The position numbers and the translations under genes are program-made. The notes beneath the pieces are model-generated. The model saw only the letters and a program-made list of their open reading frames with translations, was not told the DNA's origin and did no database searches. A stretch of DNA of 64,000 bases from Stutzerimonas stutzeri (GTDB taxonomy: Bacteria; Pseudomonadota; Gammaproteobacteria; Pseudomonadales; Pseudomonadaceae): contig NC_015740.1 of the NCBI RefSeq assembly GCF_000219605.1, positions 248,001 through 312,000 on the forward strand. The letters are read 5' to 3'. Shown one piece after another: positions 10,332 to 19,413 of the stretch (position 1 is its first letter; every line of letters starts with the position of its first letter).

Positions 10332-10760
10332 ATGTCCATCGAGAAGATTCTCTACACCGCTACTGCCACCGCCACCGGCGGCCGCGAAGGCCGCGCCAGC
10401 TCCTCCGACCAGGCGCTCGACGTGCAGCTGTCCACGCCGCGCGAGCTGGGCGGTGCCGGTGGTGCCGGGACCAATCCCGAGCAGCTGTTCGCCGCCGGAT
10501 ACTCGGCCTGCTTTCTCGGGGCGCTGAAGTTCGTCGCCGGCAAGCAGAAGGTCACTCTGCCGGTGGATACGCGCATCACCGGCAAGGTCGGCATCGGCCA
10601 GATCCCCACCGGCTTCGGCATCGAGGCCGAGCTGACCATCAGTGCCCCCGGCGTTGCCCGCGACCTGCTGCAGAACCTGGTCGAGCAGGCCCACATCGTC
10701 TGCCCCTATTCCAACGCTACCCGCGGAAACATCGACGTCACGCTGGTCATCGCCGACTGA
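10332..10760 (+). CDS. ohr: Organic hydroperoxide resistance protein (Ohr, OsmC family)
   Basis: Ohr is a thiol peroxidase that reduces organic and fatty-acid hydroperoxides, using lipoylated partners. The 142-aa product has the two catalytic cysteines in family context: [12 protein letters not shown] near residue 60 and [14 protein letters not shown] near residue 125. The usual regulator OhrR is not beside it; instead an AraC regulator diverges from it. It precedes the secreted hydrolase by 37 nt, so the two are probably co-transcribed. Confidence 0.93.
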   Translation: MSIEKILYTATATATGGREGRASSSDQALDVQLSTPRELGGAGGAGTNPEQLFAAGYSACFLGALKFVAGKQKVTLPVDTRITGKVGIGQIPTGFGIEAELTISAPGVARDLLQNLVEQAHIVCPYSNATRGNIDVTLVIAD

Positions 10761-10797
10761 GCCGGACCGCCACCCTTTCGAACAGGAGACCCATGCC

Positions 10798-11748
10798 ATG
10801 AATCCGATCACCCGTACCCTCGCCATGCCGTTGCTGGCCATCGCGCTGCAGCCCGCCTTCGCCGCCCAGGCCGCACAACCGGCGAAGCCCGGCAGCGCCG
10901 CTGTTGTCGCATATACAGCCAGCACCATCACTACCGCCGATGGCGTGCAGCTCTACTACAAGGACTGGGGCCCGAAGGACGGCCCGGTGGTGACCTTCAG
11001 CCACGGCTGGCCGCTGAGTTCCGACAGCTGGGAATCGCAGATGCTGTTTCTCGCATCCGAGGGCTATCGCGTGGTCGCCCATGACCGCCGCGGCCATGGC
11101 CGGTCCAGCCAGCCCTGGGAAGGCAACGACATGGATCATTACGCCGACGACCTGGCGGCGGTGATCGACGCGCTCGACCTGCAGGACGTGACCCTGGTGG
11201 GTTTCTCCACCGGTGGTGGTGAGGTGGCGCGCTACATCGGTCGCCACGGCACCGGGCGGGTGAAGAAGGCCGTGCTGGTCAGCGCCGTGCCGCCGATGAT
11301 GCTGCGCACCGAGGACAATCCTGACGGCCTTCCGCTGGAGGTGTTCGACGGCATTCGCAAGGCCTCGCTGGAAGATCGTGCGCAGCTCTACCTGGACCTT
11401 GCCTCCGGCCCGTTCTACGGCTTCAACCGGCCGGGCGCCAAGGTTTCCCAGGGGCTGATCGACAACTGGCGAGCGCAGGGCATGCAGGCCGGGCACAAGA
11501 ACACCTATGACTCCATCGCCGCCTTCTCGGCCACCGACTTCCGCGAGGACCTGAAGAAGTTCGACGTGCCGACCCTGGTGATCCATGGCGACGACGACCA
11601 GATCGTGCCGCTGGACATCTCCGGCAAGGCATCCGCAGCGCAGATCAAGGATGCGAAGCTGATCGTCTACCCCGGTGCGCCGCACGGCCTGACCGACACC
11701 CACAAGGCGCGCTTCAATCAGGACCTGCTGGACTTCCTCAGGAAATGA
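10798..11748 (+). CDS. Secreted alpha/beta hydrolase, non-heme chloroperoxidase-like
   Basis: A 316-aa alpha/beta hydrolase with an N-terminal signal peptide (cleavage near AFAAQA, residue 22-24). The catalytic triad is visible: Ser in GFSTGG, Asp in HGDDDQIVP and His in PGAPHGLTD. The sequence around [13 protein letters not shown] resembles cofactor-free haloperoxidases/perhydrolases and arylesterases, which as a family act on esters and may form peracids. A perhydrolase next to Ohr and an AraC regulator would fit, but the true substrate is unknown. ATG at 10798 follows CAGGAG; a longer frame upstream runs through ohr and was not used. Confidence 0.9.
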   Translation: MNPITRTLAMPLLAIALQPAFAAQAAQPAKPGSAAVVAYTASTITTADGVQLYYKDWGPKDGPVVTFSHGWPLSSDSWESQMLFLASEGYRVVAHDRRGHGRSSQPWEGNDMDHYADDLAAVIDALDLQDVTLVGFSTGGGEVARYIGRHGTGRVKKAVLVSAVPPMMLRTEDNPDGLPLEVFDGIRKASLEDRAQLYLDLASGPFYGFNRPGAKVSQGLIDNWRAQGMQAGHKNTYDSIAAFSATDFREDLKKFDVPTLVIHGDDDQIVPLDISGKASAAQIKDAKLIVYPGAPHGLTDTHKARFNQDLLDFLRK

Positions 11749-11765
11749 TCGCATGCGTCGCTGTG

Positions 11766-11799
11766 CCGGCCGCGGTTAGCTCCGCGGCCGGTTTTTTTT
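11766..11799 (+). terminator. Rho-independent terminator after the hydrolase
   Basis: A perfect 10-bp stem CCGGCCGCGG / CCGCGGCCGG with a TTAGCT loop is followed by eight T residues (11792-11799), ending the ohr-hydrolase transcript. Confidence 0.93.
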
Positions 11800-11833
11800 G
11801 CGCAGCAGAAGGTCGAGGAGGGCGCGGCAGAAA

Positions 11834-11862
11834 CGAAAAACCCCGCCGGGGCGGGGTTTTCG
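11834..11862. terminator. Bidirectional terminator, mainly for the Tim44-like gene
   Basis: CGAAAAACCCCGCC ... GGCGGGGTTTTCG is a symmetric G+C-rich hairpin with A-run and T-run flanks. It lies 47 nt beyond the stop of the minus-strand Tim44-like gene and also backs up the plus-strand terminator. Confidence 0.8.
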
Positions 11863-11908
11863 TGGCCTGTCCGGAGGCAGGCCGGTGTGGGTTCCGGAAC
11901 GGTGCCGA

Positions 11909-12751
11909 TCAGGCGTTCTGACGGATACCGGCCACCAGCCAGGGCTGGTTCTCGCCCTGCACACGCTCCATGCGCCAGCTCTCGCTGAAGGGTTCGCCCT
12001 GGTCGAAGCGCGAGGTCTTGGCCACGCCGCTGAAGGTCAGCGTTGCGGTGGTCTTCTCGGCATTGTCGTCGACGCCGTCGAGCTGGATCTGCAGATCGTC
12101 GATGTAGGTCGACTGATAGGCATCGCCGATCTCGGCGCGCTCCTGCTTGAGGAAACCCAGCAGCTGCGGGGTAACGAACTCGGCGATCTTGTCCATCTCG
12201 TTGGCGTCCCAGTGCTGCTGCAGCGAGAGGAAGTGCTCGCGCGCGGCCGCAACGAAGTTCTGCTCGTTGAACCAGGCCGGGGCATTGATCACCGGAGCGG
12301 CGGCGACCGGGGCGGCGCTGCCACCGAAGATGGAGGTCGCTGGTTGCTGCGGCATCTCGCGCTGCATTGGCGCGTGACCGGCCATGGCTGGTTGCTGCTG
12401 GCGGCGTCGGGCGGCGAGGAAGCGGAACAGCAGGAAGGCGATCAGGCCGAAGATCAGGATATCCATGAACTGGATGCCTTCGAAGCCATCGCCCATGAAC
12501 ATCGAGGCGAGCAGGCCGCCGGCGGCCAGACCGGCCAGCGGGCCGAGCCAGCGCGAGGCGCCGCTGGCGGCAGCGGGCGTCTGACGGCCAGCCTGATTCG
12601 GTGCGGCCTGGGTCTGCTGGGGCGCCTGGCGGGTCTGGTGGCTCGGTGCCGAGCCGAAGCTCTTCCCGCCGCCGAAGCGCTTGGCGTGGGCGTCCAGCGC
12701 GAAGGTCAGGCTGATACACAGCGCCATGAAAATGCTAAGCACACGTTGCAT
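11909..12751 (-). CDS. Tim44-like domain membrane protein
   Basis: A 280-aa protein with an N-terminal signal or anchor (MQRVLSIFMALCISLTFALDAHA), a Gln/Pro/Ala-rich linker, a Gly-rich and then strongly hydrophobic segment (IQFMDILIFGLIAFLLFRFL, about residues 95-115), and a C-terminal Tim44-like/NTF2-fold domain (about residues 145-280). Such proteins are widespread in proteobacteria and are annotated as Tim44 domain-containing; their role, possibly in envelope stability or protein handling, is not established. It is alone, with its own terminator downstream. Confidence 0.85.
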   Translation of the reverse strand: MQRVLSIFMALCISLTFALDAHAKRFGGGKSFGSAPSHQTRQAPQQTQAAPNQAGRQTPAAASGASRWLGPLAGLAAGGLLASMFMGDGFEGIQFMDILIFGLIAFLLFRFLAARRRQQQPAMAGHAPMQREMPQQPATSIFGGSAAPVAAAPVINAPAWFNEQNFVAAAREHFLSLQQHWDANEMDKIAEFVTPQLLGFLKQERAEIGDAYQSTYIDDLQIQLDGVDDNAEKTTATLTFSGVAKTSRFDQGEPFSESWRMERVQGENQPWLVAGIRQNA

Positions 12752-12902
12752 TGAGTGTTCCCGCTTGAATTAAGTGGAGGTACGCGCGCCATCCTGCCGA
12801 GCCGGGCAGGGGTTGGCGAGGGGCAGTATGTTACGAGCTTTTGCTTGCGACCGTTGGTCGCCTCCGGCGGTGCCGGCAGACGCTCCGCTGGTCCTGGTAG
12901 GC

Positions 12903-12926
12903 GAACGGAGCCCGGTGGCTCCGTTC
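12903..12926. repeat. Inverted repeat downstream of the TRAP gene
   Basis: GAACGGAGCC / GGCTCCGTTC with a four-base loop is a perfect 10-bp stem lying 10 nt past the TRAP gene stop. There is no T-run, so it is at most a weak terminator or an RNA 3'-end stabiliser. Confidence 0.5.
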
Positions 12927-12936
12927 GTCAGGGCGA

Positions 12937-14040
12937 TCACCGCCAGTTGTACAGTTCCTTCTCGGAAATCTCGTGCATCGGCTTGACCTGCTCCTGGAAG
13001 GCCTTCATCGAGGCCCAGATGCGGCCGTTCAGCTCGCTCTGCGCGGCCAGCTCGCCGAGCACCAGCTCCGACTGCTCCTGCATGGCGTCCAGCACTTCGT
13101 CGGGGAAGCGCTTGAGCTCCACACCCTGCTGCTTGAGCTGATCGAGCGCCAGTGCGTTGTTGTAGACGTAGTCGTCCATCATGTCGCGGCTGGCCGCACG
13201 GGTCGCCTCGGTGAGGATGGCCTGCAGGTCCTCGGGCAGGGTATCGAGGGCCTTCTGGTTGACCAGCAGTTCCAGCACCGCCTGCGGCTCCTGCCAGCCC
13301 GGGTAGTAGTAGTACTTCGCGGCCTTGTGCAGGCCGAAGGCCAGGTCGTTGTACGGGCTGACCCAGTCGGTGGCGTCGATGGCACCGGTCTGCAGCGCGG
13401 TGAACACCTCGCCCCCGGGCAGGTTCACGGTGGTCGCGCCGAGACGCGCCAGCACTTCGCCGCCCAGGCCCGGCATGCGGATCTTCAGGCCGCGCAGGTC
13501 GCCCAGCGAATTGATCTCCTTGTTGTACCAGCCGCCCATCTGCATGCCGGTGTTGCCGACCACCATGGGCTTCACGCCGAACGGGGCATAGGCCTCGTCC
13601 CAGAATTTCTGGCCTTCGCCCTTGCTCAGCCAGGCGTTCATCTCGATGGCCGACAGGCCGAACGGCACGGAGGTGAAGAATTGCGCGGTGGGCACCTTGC
13701 CCTTCCAGTAATAGGCAGCGCCATGGCCCAGTTCGGCGGTGCCGCGGGAGACGGCATCGAACACTTCCAGCGCCGGTACCAGTTCGCCGGCGGCGTAGAC
13801 CTTGATGGTCAGGCGGCCGTCGCTCATCACCTTGACGCGCTCGGCCAGGCGTTCGGCGGCGGTGCCCAGGCCCGGGTAGTTCTTCGGCCAGGCGGTGACC
13901 ATCTTCCAAGTGTAGGTTTTGGCGGGTTCGCTGGCGGCCTGCTGGCCGGTGGTTTCGACTTTCTTGTCGTCGTTGCAACCGGCAAGGCCGAGGGTGGCAA
14001 GCAAGGCAGCGGCAGCACCGAACAGATGGCGGCGTTTCAT
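12937..14040 (-). CDS. TRAP transporter substrate-binding lipoprotein (DctP/TakP family)
   Basis: A 367-aa periplasmic binding protein with a lipobox LAGC at about residues 20-23 after KRR. The body matches the DctP-like family of the TakP type, which bind 2-oxoacids such as pyruvate or aromatic acids: FKMVTAWPKNYPG-like N-terminus, ELVPALEVFDAV, and the Trp/Tyr-rich WVSPYNDLAFG region. Start at 14040 (MKRRHLF) is chosen over the in-frame upstream ATG because it begins the signal sequence. No dctQ or dctM membrane genes lie within the window, so it is an orphan binding protein whose permease is elsewhere. Confidence 0.9.
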   Translation of the reverse strand: MKRRHLFGAAAALLATLGLAGCNDDKKVETTGQQAASEPAKTYTWKMVTAWPKNYPGLGTAAERLAERVKVMSDGRLTIKVYAAGELVPALEVFDAVSRGTAELGHGAAYYWKGKVPTAQFFTSVPFGLSAIEMNAWLSKGEGQKFWDEAYAPFGVKPMVVGNTGMQMGGWYNKEINSLGDLRGLKIRMPGLGGEVLARLGATTVNLPGGEVFTALQTGAIDATDWVSPYNDLAFGLHKAAKYYYYPGWQEPQAVLELLVNQKALDTLPEDLQAILTEATRAASRDMMDDYVYNNALALDQLKQQGVELKRFPDEVLDAMQEQSELVLGELAAQSELNGRIWASMKAFQEQVKPMHEISEKELYNWR

Positions 14041-14113
14041 GGGTCGGTATCCTTGGAAGATTCTTCTTATAAGAGTGGCTGGTTGGTATGGCGGGTTGAC
14101 GTTAGCGTCAACC

Positions 14114-16303
14114 TCACAGGGCTTCAAGTTTCGCGTAGCTGAGCATCAGCCATTTGCTGCCCTCGTCCTCGAAATTCACCTGCACCCGCGCCTGGGCGCC
14201 GGCGCCTTCGAAGTTGAGGATGGTGCCTTCGCCGAACAGCGAATGGCGCACGCGCTGGCCGAGGTTGAACGGTGTTTCCGGCACGCCGGCGCCGTCGAAC
14301 AGCGGCGAGCCGCTCATGCTCTTGCCGCTGAACGAGCGCGTCACCGTGTTGCTCAGCCGCACTTCCTGCACCAGCGCTGGCGGAATCTCGCGGACGAAGC
14401 GCGAGACCTTGTTGTAGGTCTCGCTGCCGTACAGCCGGCGTGTTTCGGCGTAGGTGATCACCAGCTGCTGCATGGCGCGGGTGATGCCGACGTAGGCCAG
14501 GCGGCGTTCCTCTTCCAGGCGGCCGGATTCCTCCAGGCTCATCTTGTGCGGGAACAGGCCTTCTTCCATGCCGACCAGGAACACCAGCGGGAACTCCAGA
14601 CCCTTGGCGCTGTGCAGGGTCATCAGCTGCACGCTGTCCTCGTGATCGCCGGCCTGCTGCTCGCCGGCCTCCAGCGAGGCGTGGTCGAGGAAGGCGGCCA
14701 GCGGCGACTGGATGTCGTCGTCCTCTTCGCTGTAGTTGTCGAAGGCGCGGGCGGCGGAGACCAGTTCCTCGAGGTTTTCCACCCGCGCCTGGGCCTTCTC
14801 ACCCTTTTCGTCGCGGTGGTAGGCGAGTAGCCCGGATTCCTCGATGACCAGCTGCGCCATGCTGTGCAGCGGCAGTTTCTCGACCTTCAGCGCCAGGGTG
14901 TCGACCAGCTCGACGAAGCCGTTCAGCGCGCTGGCGGCGCGCCCGGACACCGCCTTGGTGCCGACCGCCTGGTGCAGCGCAGCCCACATCGACAGGCCCT
15001 GTTCACGGGCCAGCTGGCGCAGGCATTCGACGGTCTTCTCGCCGATGCCGCGGGCCGGCACGTTGATCACCCGCTCCAGCGCCGCGTCGTTGTCGCGGGT
15101 CTGGATCAGGCGCAGGTAGGCCATGGCGTTCTTGATCTCGGCACGCTCGAAGAAGCGCTGGCCGCCGTAGATGCGGTAGGGGATCTTCTCGCGCAGCAGC
15201 GCCTCTTCCAGTACCCGCGACTGGGCGTTGGAGCGGTAGAGGATGGCGATCTCGCTGCGGCTCATGCCGTCGCGGATGGCCTTCTCGATGCTTTCGACCA
15301 CGTAACGCGCTTCGTCGTGCTCGTTGAACGCGGCGTACAGGCTGATCGGCTCGCCCTCGCAACCGGAGGTCCAGAGTTCCTTGCCGAGGCGACCCTGGTT
15401 GTTGGCGATCAGCGCGTTGGCGGCCTTGAGGATGCAGGCGGTGGAGCGATAGTTCTGCTCCAGGCGGATGGTTTCGGCGTCCGGGAAATCGGCGCTGAAC
15501 TGGTGCAGGTTCTCGATGCGCGCGCCGCGCCAGCCGTAGATCGACTGGTCGTCGTCGCCGACCACCATCAGACTCTCGCCACCCTTGGCCAGCAGCCGCA
15601 GCCAGGCGTACTGGACGGCGTTGGTGTCCTGGAACTCGTCCACCAGCACGTGGCGGAAGCGCCGCTGGTAGTGCTCGAGCAGGCCGGGGTGGTCGCGCCA
15701 CAGGTCCAGGGCGCGTAGCAGCAGTTCGGAGAAGTCGATCACCCCGGCGCGGGCGCAGGCCTCTTCATAGGCTTCGTAGATCTTCAGCTGGGTGGCGAGG
15801 AACAGATCACCGCCGGGCTGAATGTTGCGTGGGCGCAGCCCTTCGTCCTTCTGCGCATTGATCCACCACTGTGCCTGGCGCGCCGGCCAGCGCTGCTCGT
15901 CGAGGCCGAGCTCGCGGATCACCCGCTTGACCAGGCGCTGCTGGTCGTCGGAATCGAGAATCTGGAAATTCTCCGCCAGCTTCGCCTCGCGCCAGTGCGC
16001 ACGCAGCAGGCGATGGGCCAGGCCGTGGAAGGTGCCGACCCACATGCCCTGCGGGTTCACGTGCAGCAGCTGCTCGATGCGCTGGCGCATTTCGGCGGCA
16101 GCCTTGTTGGTAAAGGTCACCGAAAGGATCGAGTGCAATGATGCGCGCTCGACCTGGTGCAGCCAGGCGATGCGGTGCACCAGTACACGGGTCTTGCCCG
16201 AGCCTGCGCCGGCCAGCACCAGTTGCCGGCCCAGCGGCGCGGCCACGGCCTGGCGCTGGGCATCGTTGAGGGAATTCAGGAGAAGGGAGAGATCGTCATG
16301 CAT
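14114..16303 (-). CDS. uvrD: DNA helicase II (UvrD)
   Basis: A 729-aa superfamily 1 3'-5' helicase used in nucleotide excision and mismatch repair. Helicase motifs are in order: Walker A AGAGSGKT (about residue 32), TFTNKAA, WVGTFHG, VDEFQDTN (Walker B), VGDDDQSIYGWRGA, EQNYRS, LMTLHSAKGLEFP and VGITRA. The C-terminal tail has the UvrD/PcrA Tudor-like segment (GQRVRHSLFGEGTILNFEG). Length fits UvrD (about 720-730) better than Rep. It is divergent from the GGDEF/EAL gene; I did not find a clear LexA box upstream. Confidence 0.95.
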   Translation of the reverse strand: MHDDLSLLLNSLNDAQRQAVAAPLGRQLVLAGAGSGKTRVLVHRIAWLHQVERASLHSILSVTFTNKAAAEMRQRIEQLLHVNPQGMWVGTFHGLAHRLLRAHWREAKLAENFQILDSDDQQRLVKRVIRELGLDEQRWPARQAQWWINAQKDEGLRPRNIQPGGDLFLATQLKIYEAYEEACARAGVIDFSELLLRALDLWRDHPGLLEHYQRRFRHVLVDEFQDTNAVQYAWLRLLAKGGESLMVVGDDDQSIYGWRGARIENLHQFSADFPDAETIRLEQNYRSTACILKAANALIANNQGRLGKELWTSGCEGEPISLYAAFNEHDEARYVVESIEKAIRDGMSRSEIAILYRSNAQSRVLEEALLREKIPYRIYGGQRFFERAEIKNAMAYLRLIQTRDNDAALERVINVPARGIGEKTVECLRQLAREQGLSMWAALHQAVGTKAVSGRAASALNGFVELVDTLALKVEKLPLHSMAQLVIEESGLLAYHRDEKGEKAQARVENLEELVSAARAFDNYSEEDDDIQSPLAAFLDHASLEAGEQQAGDHEDSVQLMTLHSAKGLEFPLVFLVGMEEGLFPHKMSLEESGRLEEERRLAYVGITRAMQQLVITYAETRRLYGSETYNKVSRFVREIPPALVQEVRLSNTVTRSFSGKSMSGSPLFDGAGVPETPFNLGQRVRHSLFGEGTILNFEGAGAQARVQVNFEDEGSKWLMLSYAKLEAL

Positions 16304-16560
16304 CGCGGCATTCTATTGGAAATGCCCGCGCTGCGCTCGCCCTGTGGTCCGTTCGGGCGCGGCATTTGCGGCAATCCGGCGCAGCCGCAGCACAGGCGGC
16401 ATCACGTCTGGTGCCGACGATCCGCTGGTCGGTTCGGACGGCGATCATGGCATTTCCGACGCAGCGCGATATGACGTGAGGCTAGCAACGTGCCATTATC
16501 GGCCGTGTTGTGGTTCCGCCGGAACCTGATTCGGGTGCAGTTACTACTAGAACAATATTC

Positions 16561-19392
16561 ATGACCGATTCCATTCGAGCCGCCTGCCCGGCGTCAACGC
16601 AGCATGTCACTGACGAGGCTTCGGCGGTCGAGCAGGCTGCCGAGCACACGCGGTTGCTGTATCGCGGTTCGCGCACTCCCGCCCTGCTGTTGCTGCTCAC
16701 CACGCTGATCTGCGGGGTGGTGCTCTGGCCCGAACAGGGCGGTATCGAACTCGGCGTCTGGCTGGGCTGGATGGCCACGCTCGGGCTGCTGCGCCTGCAG
16801 CAGGTCGGAGCCTTCAATCGAGCCAGCCCCGAGGCGCAGGCGGCGCCGCACTGGCGCAGGCGCTTCCTGCTGGGCAGCAGTGCCTCGGCGTTGAGCCTGT
16901 CCTACGCCATGGTGGCGCTGGTGCCGGCCGATACCTTTGTCACCCAGGCCTTGCTCTACGGCTTGATGGGCTCCGTGGTGCTGGCCGCCAGTGTCGCCTA
17001 TGGCGTCAGCCTGCCGGCCTTTTTCAGTTTCGCCGTGCCCTGTCTGTTGCCGGCGGGACTGCTGCTGATGACCAGCGGCGAGCCGCTGCAGCAGGGCTGG
17101 GGCGTGCTGGCGATGATCGTGCTGGCGACGCTCAGTCTGATCGCCTGGCAGATCAGCCGGCTGGTCACCGACAGCATCGAACAACGCCTGCACCGGCAGC
17201 GGCTGATCGAGCGGCTGGAGAAGGCCGGCCGCGAAGCCGACCTGCTCAATGGCCGCCTGGCCACCGAGGTCGAGCAGCGCCGGCATGCCGAACAGCAGCT
17301 GCGCAGCGCCTACGACGGCCTCGAACAGCGCGTCGCCGAGCGCACCGCCGAACTCGGCGAGAGCGAGGCGCGGCTGACCCTGGCGCTGGAGGCCAGTGAC
17401 CTCGGCCTGTGGGATTGGGATCTGCAGAACAACCGTGTACATCATTCGCGCATGCAGGTGGTGTTCGGCATCGGCCTGGAAAATCGCTACGGCAAAGACG
17501 GTTCGCGACTGCCGGATATCCATCCCGACGACCTGCAGCGCGTGCGTGCCACCCTGATCGCCCATCTGAAGGGCGAAACCGAATCCTTCGTCATCGAGTA
17601 CCGTGCCCTGTGCGCCGATGGCAGCGAGCTGTGCCTGGAAGACCGCGGGCGGGTGATCCAGCGTGACGCCAATGGCCGTGCGCTGCGCATGATCGGCACG
17701 CGCCGTGACATCAGCGAGCTGCGCAGTCAGGCCGAGCAGCAGCGCCTGGCCGCCACGGTGTTCGAGGCCGCCAGCGAAGGCATCGTGATCATGAACGATC
17801 GCTACCGTGTCCTGGCGGTGAATGACGCCTGCTGCACGCTGTCCGGCTACAGCCGCGAGGAACTGCTCGGCCACAGCGTGGCGCGTATCGCTGGCTCGCC
17901 GGAGAGCCAGCGGCAGTACGAGACCATGCGCGAGGCGCTGGAGCGGCACGGTCACTGGCAGGGCGAGCTGATCGAGACGCGCAAGAGCGGCGAGGTCTAT
18001 CCGCAGTGGGTGCAGCTGCGCGAGGTGCGTGATGCCAACGGCAGCGTCACCCATGTGGTCGCCTTCGTCTCCGACCTCAGCGTGCGGCGCAAGATCGAGG
18101 AGCGCTTGCGCTACCTGACCCATTACGACGATCTCACCGGGCTGGCCAACCGCGGCCTGCTGAAGGAGCGGCTGCAGGAAGCCTGTCAGCGGGTTCGCCG
18201 CAACGGCCGCAACATGGCGGTGCTGTATATCGATCTGGACCGTTTCAAGCTGCTCAATGAAAGCCTCGGCCACGAGGCGGCCGATGCGTTGCTGCGCGAG
18301 GTGTCTCGACGGCTGAGCCAGACCCTCGGTGAGGCCGACACCATTGCCCGCCTGTCCGGCGACGAATTCGTCGTGCTGCTCGATGCCTACGGCAGCCTCA
18401 GCGGTCTGGCGCACCTGGGCAGTCGTCTGCTGCAGCGCATCCGCAAGCCGATCGTCATCGGCGAACAGGAGCTGGTGATCAGCGCTTCCATCGGTGTCAG
18501 CCTGCTGCCGGACAACAGCCGCGATGCCGAGGTCCTGCTGCGCCAGGCCAGCACCGCCATGCAGCAGGCCAAGCACCTGGGCGGCAACACCCTGCAGTTC
18601 TTCACCGACCGCCCGCAGGCATCCGGCATGCACTACCTGCAACTGGAAAACCAGCTGCGCAAGGCGCTGGAAGTCGGCCAGCTGGAAGTCTTCTACCAAC
18701 CGCGCCTGAGTCTGGCCGACGACAGCCTGGAGGCCGCCGAGGCATTGGTGCGCTGGCGCCACCCGCAGCGCGGACTGGTCACGCCGGCGGACTTCATTCC
18801 GCTGGCCGAGGAAACCGGGCTGATCATTCCGCTGGGCGAGTTCGTCCTGCGCGAGGCCTGCCGCCAGGCACGCCGCTGGCAGCAGGAAGGGCTGGCGGAC
18901 ATCCGCGTGTCGGTGAACCTCTCCGTGAAGCAGCTGCGTCAGGGCAACTTCGTCAGTCTGGTGCGCCAGGTGCTGGAAGAGACCGGGCTGCCGCCAGCGA
19001 TGCTGGAACTGGAACTGACCGAGAGTCAGCTGCTGGACGACATCGATAACGCCATCAGCATCAGCGAGCAATTGCGTGCCCTGGGCGTGAAGTTGGCGAT
19101 CGACGACTTCGGCACCGGTTTCTCGTCGCTGAGCTACCTCAAGCGCTTCCCGGTGGACTACGTGAAGATCGACCGCTCGTTCATCAGCGAGGTGGAGCAT
19201 TCCACCCAGGATGCGGCGATCACCCGTGCCATCATCGCCATGGTTCACAGCCTGGAACGGCGAGTGGTGGCCGAGGGCGTGGAAACCCAGGCGCAGATGG
19301 ACTTCCTCAAGGCCAACCTGTGCGACGAAATCCAGGGCTACCTGCTCAGCCCGCCGGTGCCGGCCGAGCAGTTCGCCGAGCTGCTGCGCTAG
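16561..19392 (+). CDS. Membrane sensor with PAS-PAS-GGDEF-EAL domains
   Basis: A 943-aa cyclic-di-GMP enzyme. The N-terminal 190 residues hold about six hydrophobic helices (MASE-like membrane sensor), followed by a coiled coil, a first PAS/PAC around residues 270-400, a second around 400-510, a GGDEF domain with SGDEF in place of GGDEF (about residue 600), and an EAL domain with EALVRW, ELTESQL, DDFGTGFSSL, KIDRSFI and AEGVET. The EAL catalytic motifs look complete, so phosphodiesterase activity is likely; SGDEF is often still active or serves GTP binding. No good Shine-Dalgarno is seen; a GTG 51 nt upstream is an alternative start. Confidence 0.9.
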   Translation: MTDSIRAACPASTQHVTDEASAVEQAAEHTRLLYRGSRTPALLLLLTTLICGVVLWPEQGGIELGVWLGWMATLGLLRLQQVGAFNRASPEAQAAPHWRRRFLLGSSASALSLSYAMVALVPADTFVTQALLYGLMGSVVLAASVAYGVSLPAFFSFAVPCLLPAGLLLMTSGEPLQQGWGVLAMIVLATLSLIAWQISRLVTDSIEQRLHRQRLIERLEKAGREADLLNGRLATEVEQRRHAEQQLRSAYDGLEQRVAERTAELGESEARLTLALEASDLGLWDWDLQNNRVHHSRMQVVFGIGLENRYGKDGSRLPDIHPDDLQRVRATLIAHLKGETESFVIEYRALCADGSELCLEDRGRVIQRDANGRALRMIGTRRDISELRSQAEQQRLAATVFEAASEGIVIMNDRYRVLAVNDACCTLSGYSREELLGHSVARIAGSPESQRQYETMREALERHGHWQGELIETRKSGEVYPQWVQLREVRDANGSVTHVVAFVSDLSVRRKIEERLRYLTHYDDLTGLANRGLLKERLQEACQRVRRNGRNMAVLYIDLDRFKLLNESLGHEAADALLREVSRRLSQTLGEADTIARLSGDEFVVLLDAYGSLSGLAHLGSRLLQRIRKPIVIGEQELVISASIGVSLLPDNSRDAEVLLRQASTAMQQAKHLGGNTLQFFTDRPQASGMHYLQLENQLRKALEVGQLEVFYQPRLSLADDSLEAAEALVRWRHPQRGLVTPADFIPLAEETGLIIPLGEFVLREACRQARRWQQEGLADIRVSVNLSVKQLRQGNFVSLVRQVLEETGLPPAMLELELTESQLLDDIDNAISISEQLRALGVKLAIDDFGTGFSSLSYLKRFPVDYVKIDRSFISEVEHSTQDAAITRAIIAMVHSLERRVVAEGVETQAQMDFLKANLCDEIQGYLLSPPVPAEQFAELLR

Positions 19393-19413
19393 CGGGGGGT
19401 TGCCCGCCCAGCT

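Noticed and set aside
12903..12926. Strong Rho-independent terminator after the TRAP gene
   Set aside because: The hairpin is perfect but has no T-run, so it was listed as a repeat only.
16594..19248. 884-codon frame antisense to the GGDEF/EAL gene
   Set aside because: No domain is recognisable and the residue mix (His, Gln, Gly, Val repeats) is that of an antisense shadow in a G+C-rich gene.
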